This document shows, one piece after another, positions 42,834 to 52,888 of a stretch of DNA of 64,000 nucleotides (position 1 is its first letter; every line of letters starts with the position of its first letter). Location: NCBI GenBank assembly GCA_026018925.1, contig JAKSZU010000003.1, forward strand, positions 5,345,867 to 5,409,866. The letters are read 5' to 3'. A program made the position numbers and the translations under genes. Below the pieces are notes generated by a model. It made no database searches and was not told where the DNA came from. It saw only the letters and a list, made by a program, of their open reading frames with translations. The DNA is from Tupaia tana. Its lineage: Eukaryota; Chordata; Mammalia; Scandentia; Tupaiidae.

Positions 42834-44394
42834 CAGACGGGCCTGCTGCAGCAGCCTCTCCTCCTCTGGAAAGGCTGAGGTCGGGCTGCATTAGGCGGAC
42901 CCGCTCTGTGGGGCCTGGGCTGTGAGTGACAGAACTAGCTCACACCGGCTTATGGCGGCGCCCGTCCCCCCCTCCCAGCATCCGGCTGGCCACCTCCGCT
43001 CCTCGTCACGGCCGTGCAGCAGTGAGTGGCTGGTGCACCAAGCTTCGTGGGCAGGGAAGAAGCAGGGCCCTCCCGCACTGTGGAGTGGAGGCCTGTCCCT
43101 TGCCCCAGACGGACCCCCCAGCAGTGCTCATCCCTAGCCCAGTGCTGAGGTCAGGCCTGTCCCAGTTCCCATCGGTCAGTGAAGCCTGTCACCCGAGGAC
43201 AAGGCAGAGCAGCACAGCAGGGAGTCTGCGACTGAGGACAGACTGAGGGTGGTGGCTCCTCAGGGTCCCACCACGGGGGCCCCCAGTGAAATAGCAAGAC
43301 CACCACAGCACCGTCACAGGTACCAGGAACAGGTGTCCCGTGGTGCCCAGCAAGTGCCAAGAAGGAGGGGGCTCCGGTTCCTGGGGGCACAAGGCAGCCC
43401 CCAGCATGCAGTCTGCCAGGCAGGAGGGACAGAGAGGATGGGACAGGGTGTCACAGCGTAGGCACAGCCCAATACGAAGCCTGGGCAGGCGTCCACGTGC
43501 ACAGTCTTCACTGGGCCAACTTCTGGGGAAGATGGCAGGGAGGAGACAGGAGGGGATGGGCCCTAACACCCGTGAGCAGAGTGGAGTGGAGGGGGCAGTG
43601 GGTGTCTGGAGGGAGCTGGCTCTGGGAGAGTTCGGGCCACTGGACGGAAGCTGCTCGCTAAAACCCCCCGTCTGGGGAGAAGTCAATGCTAGTACCCTGT
43701 GCTCAGTCGTTGGCGGGGGTTGCTGAGTGGGTGAGTTGGGGGCGTGGCCTTACTCCAGAAGTCAAAGGGAAGATGCAAAAACAAACATTTAAATTTAAAA
43801 ATTACCCACCCAGCGTAGAGATAGTGAATTTGAGGACGCTCCCCAGCAAGTTCAGAGGCTTCTCCCAAATAGAACGACTTCAGCTTCGTAGACTCTGAAG
43901 CCCACACCGAGATGCACAGAAACGGCCAGATCGTAGGTCCACTCCCTGGAGGGCATTTAGCACTTCCTTTTGTGCCACTGAATGACGATCTTTCCACGTC
44001 TCCTAAGTGAGACAGAGCTCGCCCCGCCGAGATGGAGGTCTCCCTGAGTGGACTTAGCTGTCCCCACGTGCCTGAGCCAGCTGACTATAGTCTCTGGGCC
44101 AAGTCATCAACGGCTGCTGCCGTCTCCATGTTTCTAAAACCTTATGTGGACAGCCTCTTTTCTCCGTGTATTGCCCCAAATTCTCGTGGGGAAGGCGCTG
44201 CTCTCTCCACGGCCGACATGCGTCCCCTAAAGGCCGAAGGTGCAGGTGAGAGAGTGCCTCTCCTCTCCTGCTTCCACCTGGAATCCGTGGCTGGGCTTAG
44301 TCTCGCGTTTCCTGCAGAACGTGTGTCTTAGAAGCTGTTTCCCTTCAAGGGATTCGGACCGCTTGCTGATGGGCGTGTTCCCTGTGCCTGTGAA
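42834..44394. other. Single-copy GC-rich sequence
   Basis: ORFs such as 43189-43686 (minus) and 44032-44331 (plus) have no recognisable domain. Confidence 0.4.
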
Positions 44395-44600
44395 GTGACG
44401 TTGTCAGCCTGATCACATCTAAGCCTCCGTTTCCACATCCATGTAGTGAGGAAACGTGTCCTCGCCTCCCTTCACAAGGAACTGTCACACACCTGTTACC
44501 TGCAGGACCAGGCTGTGTCTGTGTCCCACGTGTGTCGACCATAGGAGCCAGTTGGTGGCTGGCATTGAACCTGGGCCCAGTGGGGCCAGGACTTGTGGGT
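44395..44600 (+). repeat. Possible MIR remnant
   Basis: 'gcctccgtttccacatccatgtagtgaggaaac' resembles the MIR 3' region. The rest is too diverged to fix the limits. Confidence 0.3.
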
Positions 44601-44901
44601 TTAATCCCCACCTGGACCGGGTGGGCCTGCTCTGTTAGGGTCTAGAGGGTGACCCGTGCCCAGAGAGACCCCTTTAATGCACACCCCAGTTCACAGAGGA
44701 GGACGGACTGACCGACAGCGCAGTCGTTAGCCTGACTTTTGTAATAGCAGTAAACACGGTCAGTCCCGCTTTGCTAGCAAAGGGCAAGGGTGTCACCGTG
44801 GGGCACCACCAGCATGCAAAGCCCTGGTGTGGGTGTGGCTGTGAATGTCGAAATCACTTACACCTTCATTATGGAAAATCTCCAGCCTCCATGGGGGCGG
44901 T

Positions 44902-45025
44902 GGTCTCCAAAACATTCGTGGAAATGCATATGATGAAAAACATATGCATGGATTTCAGCATTTTTACACCAAAATAAACTCATACTGTAATTCAATTTCC
45001 TCCCTAAACTTTATGAAAGTCCTTT
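44902..45025. mobile_element. Short inverted-repeat DNA transposon (MITE-like), copy 2
   Basis: Core 'catggatttcagcatttttacaccaaaataaac' and right end 'aactttatgaaagtcc' match copies at 30926 and 52762. Left inverted end 'ggtctccaaaacattcgtgg'. Confidence 0.65.
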
Positions 45026-45030
45026 GTATA

Positions 45031-45274
45031 AGAGAGCAAGGAGTGGAACCAGCAGGTTGTGTGCTGGTTAAGGCACTGGACTCACACATGGCCAACCGCT
45101 ACTCGAATCCCGGACCTGGCAGCTTGCTTTCTCACTCTCTTTCTCCCTCTCTCTCTCTCTTTCTCTGTCTCTCTCTCTAGTGAGCACATGTGCCCTATAA
45201 CAAATTTAAAAATAATAAATTAAATGAATAATTAATGAAAAAATAAAAGAGAGAGACAGAGAGAGCAAGGAGTG
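45031..45274 (+). mobile_element. SINE, family A2, with 15-bp target duplication
   Basis: Flanked by AGAGAGCAAGGAGTG at 45031-45045 and 45260-45274. Head 'ggaaccagcaggttgtgtgctggttaagg', B box 'ctcgaatccc'. The central body is deleted, so B-box text joins the CT tract directly, as in the copy at 29893. Inserted next to the MITE. Confidence 0.88.
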
Positions 45275-45734
45275 TGACGAAGCCAGGACAAGGCCAGCCT
45301 CGCTTCACCTGCAACATCCGCCTTTCCCGCAGGTTAATTTTAAGGGAATTTCAGACATGTCATTTTATCTATAAACAGAAATGCTTCACTTAAAAAAAGA
45401 AAAAAACATTCTGGAATCCTACCGGGTGGTACGGCAGGGTGTCTCACCGTGAGCAGGACAGCTAACGCCCCTGCTGCCCTCCCTGCCTGCCTCCCCCCGG
45501 GCTGGACCTGGTCTTCCATGCTTCTCCCGGGCGTGTACTCTGTCTCTGTCTCTGTCTCTGTCTCTCCAGCACTAACCGAATTCCTCAGCTCCCCCCTCAC
45601 AGTCTTCATGCCATCCTCCCTCCTCTGTTCATCCCAACTCACATTTTTAAAAGATCTGCTTTTAACTGAGTAGAATTGAACATTGCTTCTTGGTTTCTTG
45701 ATGTTTGTAGCTTACATAGATTGGTATTTTACGG

Positions 45735-45970
45735 GGACCAGCAGATGGCATAGTGGTTCTGTCACTGCACTCCCACATGCCCGACCACGGTTTGAGTCCC
45801 AGTCCTGGTGGCTTAAAACTCACACCAGGAGCGTGTGTGTGCATGCCCACCCAAAATCCCACGAGGAGAATGGAGAAGAAGGGACTACAGGGTGGCCATC
45901 CCCCAGGGGATGATTTCTCACTTTCTGTCTCTCCGGCAAGCACATGTGCCCCATACCAAACATCTCTCTT
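45735..45970 (+). mobile_element. SINE, family A1
   Basis: Head 'ggggaccagcagatggcatagtgg', B box 'gtttgagtccc', body 'acccaaaatcccacgaggag', tail 'gccccataccaaacatctc'. The A-tail has been replaced by the AT-rich repeat that follows. Confidence 0.82.
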
Positions 45971-46092
45971 TACATTTATATTTTATATAAATGCATATTT
46001 TACAAAATTTGTATTTTATATAAATTTGTATCTTCCATAGATTTGTATTTTATATAAACTTGTACTTTATACGAATTTATATTTTATTCACT
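45971..46092. repeat. AT-rich tandem repeat
   Basis: Variants of 'tttgtattttatataaa' repeated five to six times. Probably grew from the SINE tail; strongly AT-rich in a GC-rich setting. Confidence 0.8.
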
Positions 46093-46094
46093 CT

Positions 46095-46328
46095 AGAGAG
46101 CACGTGTATTCACACTAGAAAAACACAGGGGAAAGAGACAGCGAGGTGCCCTCCTGGGGCTCGTCACGCCCGCCCCTCCTCGGCCCTCCGCCTCGTCGAG
46201 ACGTTAGGCACACGTGTCCAGCTTGTTCTTGGGCCGGCTGGGGATTCGAACCCACAGCTGTCCGCATACAAGGCTCCCAGCACGGTGATTCAATTCGCTA
46301 CCATTCGTGCCACCACCAGGCTGGCTGA
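46095..46328 (-). mobile_element. SINE-like repeat, family C
   Basis: The B box is clear on the minus strand (GGGTTCGAATC, plus strand 'gattcgaaccc' near 46242), the head is 'cgctaccattcgtgccaccaccaggctggc' and an A/G-rich opening precedes it. A different body from families A and B. Confidence 0.6.
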
Positions 46329-46786
46329 CGTTTCTGCTCTTCCTTTAGGAAGTGGGCGTTTGACAATTTATTTCACTTTCCTTGATCGTAAAAGTAACCT
46401 TTGCATTTACATGTCGCTCCTGCAGGCCGAGGATACTCTCTTCTCTGGGGTCGGAGTCCCTGACCTGAACACACGCACTGTCTGAGCCGCGGCGTGGCCA
46501 GGCTCTGGGTGGGAGGGAGGCCCTGAGCCCCCACCCCGGCGTGTGTCGTCCTTGGGGCTTGGAGACCAAGTGGGAGGAGGCGGTCGCGCCCTGCTGTAGG
46601 GTGGACTGTGCCAGGCTCTTCCTCATCTCGCTCACTCCCATGTCCGCATTCTGCTGCCGCGTCAGTGGGACAGGGGCAGAAGCCGGCTCAGAGGCCCAGC
46701 TGGAAAATGGCAGTGCCGGGACCCTGCCGGGGCTCAGGTGAGCCCCGCTTTACTGTCTGTGAGAATCCTTGGGGAGATTGATTGGG

Positions 46787-46905
46787 AAGAAGGCAGATTC
46801 CTGGATTTAGACCCCCAAATTCCGATATACTTGGTCTGGGGTGCGGTCCTGGGATTTGCATTTTTAACAAGCCTTCTAAGGGATTCCAGTGGAGGCTCTG
46901 CAGTA
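46787..46905. repeat. Possible hAT-type DNA transposon remnant
   Basis: 'cttggtctggggtgcggtcctgggatttgcatttttaacaagcc' reads like an old MER-type hAT non-autonomous element. Limits unclear. Confidence 0.35.
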
Positions 46906-48418
46906 ACTGCTCGAACGCTGTCTTCATGCGGCGGTAGAAAAGTGGAGATTCGTCATGCCATCCCATCTGCTCTCATGTGCTTAAGTGCCTGCATACGAAA
47001 AAGTAAAGAGGAAAAATGTCTGCATCACACACATGTAAGGGCCGGCCCTGCGCCCCGGCTGGCAAGGCGGGGTGCAGCCTACGGCAGCAGACATGAAGCA
47101 GGGAGCCTCCCCGAGGGGGAGAGCGATGACTGCAGAGTGGCATGCGAGCCCGTCAGCCCCCGAAGTCAGCTGGGCTCTTCCTCTCCGACTCGCTGCCCTC
47201 GGGAGCTTGCCCACGAACGAGGCGTCCTTCTCCGTGCTCACGGGTTCCGTTACCCTGCCCAGTCTCACGGTGACATGAAGGGCAAATCAGAAACGCTTCA
47301 GCTCCAGAGGAAGGGCCCTGACCCGTGGTAGAGAGGGAACTGACCCAGCCTCGCTGCCCCTCCACACCATGGTCCCTTTCCGGGCCGACAGGGCACTCCT
47401 GGGGCAGGGCACCTGCTGCAAATCCCCAAAAGAGCGGGGCTCTGCCTGAGCTGCCGTCTGCCTCTCCGCAGCCTAGAGCCATGTGGGCCCAGACTGCTCT
47501 CTGGGAAAGGGAGAATTAAGTTGGAGAGGGCAGGACCGCCCTCTGGGTCCTCCCTCAGCAAACCGTGGTCCTGCGGAAGCAGAATGTGGGCGTCCCGAAG
47601 CTTTCTGTCTCGGCATCCACGCCTGTCTTTCCAACAGGAGCCCCATTTCTCCTGATCTCTCTGGAACGCGCAGCCCAGAGCCTGTGACCAGGTCAGGCCA
47701 AGGGCACTTCCCTACTGCCACGTCGGGTGGGCTCTGAGTGGGCGTCAGCGCCCTGGGGACACCACAAGCAGTTGCATTGTGTCACATCCCTGGAGGGAGG
47801 ACTTTCTCCCATAGTGGGAGGAGGGATACTTGCGGAGCTGCCCGTGGGAGCCACGTGCAGCCACATGGGGCCTGAGATCAGTTATGGCCGGGGCGCAGGG
47901 CGACACCCACGGTGGCCTCCTCGGCTCGGGGAGCCCGAGCTTGGGTACCAGGGCCCCCCTGTGGCAGCCAGCACAGCGTCCTGCAGGAGAGCGAGCAGCC
48001 TCGCCCCGGGGTGTGGAGTGACAGGCAGCTGCGGTGCCAGGAGGGCGTGGCAGTCCAAGCACTGGTGGTGTTGCACATGTGACGAGCACACTGCGGAGGG
48101 AGGCCCAGCGTCCCGGGTGGCACCTGATGCCTGCCTCCGGGCAGTCACACACTGACACCGAATCTGCACAGCTGCTCTGTCACCCGAGAGGCAGCCTGGC
48201 CTCCCGGATGTCACCTCGAGGGGCAGCCCCAGGAAGTCAGGCCTGGGTGACCCCAGGGAAGGGAGGCTTCTGGAGTGACAGTGCCAGACCCAGTGAGTGG
48301 CAGGCCATGATACACGGCCTCTGTCCCCGTGTCCACTGGTTCACCACCAGGCTGTGGCTAGGAAGAGTCTTTGGGTCAGAGGGTTTCTGGAGAACAGAAC
48401 AGAGCCCTGGGGTTCACG
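46906..48418. other. Single-copy GC-rich sequence
   Basis: ORFs 46738-47331, 47153-47482 (minus) and 47727-48155 overlap antisense frames of similar length. No domain. Confidence 0.4.
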
Positions 48419-48553
48419 CCTCGTCCACGCCCTCACTCAGCACCACGTAGGAGCCCCAGGCCGGCCTCGTCCACGCCCTCGCTCAGCACCACGTAGGAGC
48501 CCCGGGCCGGCCTCGTCCACGCCCTCACTCAGCACCACGTAGGAGCCCCAGCC
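48419..48553. repeat. Minisatellite, three units of 46 bp
   Basis: Units start at 48419, 48465 and 48511 with CCTCGTCCACGCCCTC and differ at only two or three bases, so recent or homogenised. Confidence 0.92.
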
Positions 48554-49490
48554 TCTTAGGCCTTCCGCGCCCACCGTTGTCTATAAAGTGGGGAGTGGGG
48601 GTGCTACTGCTGCTTCCCGACTCGGGTTGAACGCAGCGATAGGTCTGCGCTCTAACACAGCCCCTGAGCCCGAGGTCGACACGTCCTCGTCCTGTAACTA
48701 CTGTCCTGTGGCCGGTGCGGCTGCGGCTGTCACCCTGCGCCTGTCACGTGAGTGCGCCATACCTGGCACTGCTGGTGCTGATACCCGGCAGTCAGGGCCC
48801 TGTGCCCAGCACCACAGGACTCCAGCCTGGTGCTGTCCTAGGCTCTGCTGGCCTGAGGTCACGGAAACGAAGCTCCCTTCCTCTGGAGCTCCTTGCTAGA
48901 GCGAGGGCCCGGACGTTAGGCGTCACTGAACGCCCATTCGTGTGTCAGGCTGTGGAGCCAGTGACGGCAGGACGGGAAGCAGAGTGCGCTTAGGGGCCTC
49001 TCCAACTGGGAGCCATCCTGGCTCCCCTTACAGCTGCCCACAGATGCTCACGTGGCCTTGGCCATGAAGTGGCAGGACCAGGAAACAGCCTCTTGGGCAC
49101 ACACAGCCCCTGGAACCAGGCCCCAGGTAGAGCGTGCGGTAGGTGTCCTCCACGGCTGCCCCAGTCCCTCCGAGACAGGAGGCCGCCTCTCCCCACGTAG
49201 GACGGCTGGGAAGGCCCCCAAGTGGTCCATGAGCGTTCATTCGGGCAACGGCCCATACCTGTCCACGCTGCTCACTCAGGGCTCGAGCGAGGAGGCAGAC
49301 AGACATGCTCCTGTCCCCTATCCCCTGAGGAGTGCCTGCCGCGACAGCTGTCTGTCCCCAAGCCCAGTTCTGTGCGGTAGACAGATGTCGCAGACAGATG
49401 TGGGCTGCGGGCTAGCCTGCGGGGTGGTAATCCTGTTTGGAGCTTAGTGGTCTCCGGCCAGCTTTCTGGTAGGATTAACTTTCAGTTCTC

Positions 49491-49566
49491 GTGTGTGTGT
49501 GTGTGTGTGCGTGTGCGTGTGCGTGTGCGTGTGCGTGTGTGTGTGTGTGTGCGTGTGCGTATGTGG
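49491..49566. repeat. (GT)n/(GTGTGC)n microsatellite
   Basis: Alternating purine-pyrimidine run with GCGT interruptions, a Z-DNA-prone sequence. It opens ORF 49493-49897 with a Cys-Val run. Confidence 0.92.
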
Positions 49567-49989
49567 CCCGGATCGAGAAAAGGGAACAAAGGTGATAATC
49601 CCTTGTTTTCTTAGCGTTGAGCAAGAGGAAGTGAGCTTTTCCCTTATCAGCAGGAATGAAAAGGAGACCTGCCGTCCTCAGCCCGCCGCGATCCCGGAGG
49701 GGTTTCCGGAGCGGGTGGACGGTCGGGACATCTCATCACACGTGCGCCGACTCGGGCGCCTCTGCTTGGCGCAGCTCGAAGCAGAACCCGATCGCATGGC
49801 CACGTATCAGCACACGGGCGAGTTCTGGTCAACCTGTTACTCATTGGAAACGTGTCCGGCCTTTGGCTGGGCATTTCAGTGGTGTCCCTCGTGGTAGATG
49901 GCATCTGCTAGGCCAGAGAAACCCCGCTCAGCTCAGCGTTCTGTTTCCTTTCGCCAAGGCTGCCAGTGGGGAACCGTGAGCACCGACGT

Positions 49990-50190
49990 TTGGAGACATG
50001 CTCTGGCATTAAATCCTGAGCTCTGGGGCCGATCACACTTCGGTTCAAACCTGGCTCGCAGCCTCCCTCTTGCTGTGCTGCCCTAAGCAACAATCGCTGC
50101 ACCCCTCCGAGCTTTAGCACCCCGGGACACGGGGTCAGGCATGCCTCCCAACGGGTGCTGTGTGGGTCACGCGGAGCCATAGGCCCGGCA
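49990..50190 (+). repeat. MIR SINE remnant
   Basis: 'gagctctggggccgatcacacttcggttcaaacctggctcgcagcc' then 'gctgtgctgccctaagcaac' and 'cgagctttagcaccccgg' follow MIR sense order. Confidence 0.5.
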
Positions 50191-50260
50191 CGCCGTGGGT
50201 GTCCCACAGACGTGTGGTTAGGCTTGTCCCCATCCTCGCCTCGTAAACGTGCCCAGTAGA

Positions 50261-50436
50261 GAGCAGCAGTGCCCGCGAGCGCGTGTGCCGGGTGCTCAGA
50301 CAACGAGCAGCAGTGCCTGCGAGCGCGTGTGTCGGGTGCTCAGACAACGAGCAGCAGTGCCCGCGAGCGCGTGTGTCGGGTGCTCAGACAACGAGCAGCA
50401 GTGCCCGCGAGCGCGTGTGTCGGGCGCTCAGACAAC
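50261..50436. repeat. Minisatellite, four units of 44 bp
   Basis: Units of GAGCAGCAGTGCCCGCGAGC plus 24 bases start at 50261, 50305, 50349 and 50393 with very few changes. Each unit holds several CpG. Confidence 0.93.
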
Positions 50437-52465
50437 GGCTTGCCTAGCCCTGCTGTCGCCCAGAGCCTGTCGGCAGCAGGGACCACGGGCATCGGGTAGA
50501 CGTGCACGCTGGAACGTTCCGCGCTGGGGCTGACGCGCGGCCCCCAGCATGGTCAATGAGGCATGAAGTGCACAGCCAGGCACAGCCCCGTCGGACATCA
50601 GGACCCCGAGGGCCATTATCTTTGGAGGCAGTGCCTGGCAGGGGACTGGAGGGACACCGTGGGGTAGGGATGTCCCACCTCTCCTCTCCACGGGCTGGTT
50701 ACGTGGTCGTGATCAGTCTGTGCTGGAGTGTGGACACTTTCCTGAGCTACAGGCCGACTTACAAAAACAGAAGGACACTTTAAAAACAGGAGCAGCAAGA
50801 CGGTAATGTGCAGGGGCCGGTTCTCAGGTTAACCTCACCAATAATGCAAGCGAGGCCCCAGGGAGCCTTCAAGCCCTGGGGCCACAGCCAAGAGCAGGAC
50901 CGCCACTGTCCGGCCAGGAGACACCGGGGTGTGGGGACACTGCCGATTGGTCTGCCCATTGAGAAAAGCAGCTGAAGCCCACCAGAGGGGTTCTGAAAAC
51001 ATGGTCTCGCTGAGAACAGACCACTCTTTGTAAAGCCCTGTTCGTGACGGTGGAGAAGGGCCACTTTCTCTTCCACCTCTGCCGTGGGCACCCACCGCTG
51101 AGCCCAGCAAAGAACGCGCAATGGCAGTGAGGGAAGAGGAGACGCTCCGGCCGTGGGCGGGGCGAGAGGCCGAGGGTGGGCAGCACCGTCCTCCTGCCAG
51201 GGCCTCTCCCTGGGCACAGCAGTGGAGGCCCCATCGTCAGGGAGTTCCTAAGGGGAGAAGACGGTCCGGGAGGATGTACAGCGTCCTCCAGGACAGACCT
51301 GTGCCGTGGCAGGTCGGCCTTCTCTGTGCTTTGTTCTAGCTCTCCGTGTGACTCCAGCTTCCGGCCTTCCGGGCCTCTGGCCCCGAACTTGGCCCTTCTC
51401 TGGCGCCCCATGTGCTCTGGTGCTGCCCTGGTCACCATCGCCCCACGGTCAGAGTGTCCCTTTCCTGGGGGCCGTGCTTTCACCCTGGTGATGAATCCAC
51501 ACCAAGGTCGTATCCAGTGTGCTGCTGCTTATTGGCGAGAGAGCACGTGTGTGCACGCGTGACAGGGGCGGTGAGGCAGTGCGCCCCACTGGGCTGCTCA
51601 CACTGCGGCCTCCTTCTCCGGGCCGCCAGCCCATCGGGTCCAGGGTGCTCGCACACACGCCCGTGGGCTTCAGGCTGACAGGCAGGGATCTGAACTGTCG
51701 CCATGCAGGATCCTGCTCCTCCGGAGCTGCCATTTACCCGTGCCCAGATCCTGCCGCTCTCTGATGATGTGACACGGCGCCTTTTCCGAGGACATCTGAA
51801 CTGGGGTTCTCGGGACTGTGGCCACTTCCATCCTCAGAAATCAATTATTAACAGGTGAGGGGCAGGCTTCAAAGCCACGTTTGTCTGAGCGCAGGGCACA
51901 GCAGATGGGGAGGGGAGGCAAGCATGCATACAAGAACAGGAAGGCGAGCGGGCGAACAGGGCAGTGAGGCTGCGCGAGGGCCCGTTCTCAGGCCCAGCGC
52001 AGGCCTGCACCCAGCCCCGCCGAACCGCACTGAGAAAACACTGGCCTCCGTGTCAAAGTCTGTCGTCTCCTGCAGGTAGCAGAGATGACACATGCCATTC
52101 AATTTCCCTTTGATGACAAGGCTTCCCGGTCCTGGGAAGGATTGGGACTGGGGATGGGGATCTGGAAGCCGAGACTGGGCCAACCCCAGTCTTCTTGCTT
52201 GTACTGCAGGGGCACTGTCCCCTCAGACTCGCGGCTGGTCTCCTGTGCCCGGGCTGCTCAACATGGCGGCCAGCAACCACGTGGCTGTTGAGCACCGGAA
52301 GCACAGTCAGCGTGGCCGAACGGGTCCCTAGGGCTGGAGTAACAGAGCCCCACCAGCTGGGTGGCTCAGTTCTCCTCACAGTTCTGGAGCATAAGCGCCC
52401 AAGTGCAGGTGTCAGAAAGTCGGTCCCACCGTAGACCCCGAAGGAGAGTTCTTCTCATGCCAACT
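50437..52465. other. Single-copy GC-rich sequence
   Basis: A very diverged SINE may lie at about 51525-51750 ('gaacggtcg-like' B box missing). ORFs 50780-51217 and 50869-51483 (minus) overlap and show no domain. Confidence 0.35.
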
Positions 52466-52469
52466 GACC

Positions 52470-52732
52470 TTTTAATTTAAATTTTTTTTAGAGAGATTTT
52501 TGCTATAGGGTGTGTGTATGCATCAGAGAGACAGAAAGTAAGAAATCACCCCTCGTGGGGGTGGCCACGCCACAATCCTATCTCCTCCATTCTCCTCTTG
52601 GGATTTTGGACACACACACACACACAGACACATATGCCTGGCATGAGTTTGAGCTGCCGGGGCCAGGACTAGAACCACAGTTGACTACATGGGAGTCCAG
52701 CAATGTAGTCATTACACCATCTGCTGATCCCA
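52470..52732 (-). mobile_element. SINE, family A1
   Basis: 'tagagagatttttgctatagggtgtgtgtatgcatcagag', body, 'ggactagaaccacagttgactac', head 'gtagtcattacaccatctgctgatccc'. A (CA)n expansion sits inside at 52612-52625. Confidence 0.85.
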
Positions 52733-52761
52733 AGTTTATTTCATTTTAAGTGTAACTATGA

Positions 52762-52888
52762 GAGGTCTTCAGAAGCTTCACAGAAAATGTGTGTAATGGA
52801 AAAAAGATTCAACAATTTCAAAAAAACTTTTCATCAAAATAAACTCATACTTTAATTCCATTTTCCATTAACTTTTTGAAGCCCCCCC
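52762..52888. mobile_element. Short inverted-repeat DNA transposon (MITE-like), copy 3
   Basis: Inverted ends 'gaggtcttcagaagcttc' and 'ccattaactttttgaagc' around a core with 'caaaataaactcatactttaattcc'. Directly beside a SINE, as in copy 2. Confidence 0.7.

Noticed and set aside
42076..42891. Cys/Val-rich ORFs that look like secreted cysteine-rich proteins
   Set aside because: They are CA/TG microsatellite translations.
50261..50436. CRISPR-like repeat array
   Set aside because: The units are contiguous tandem repeats with no unique spacers, in a mammalian setting.
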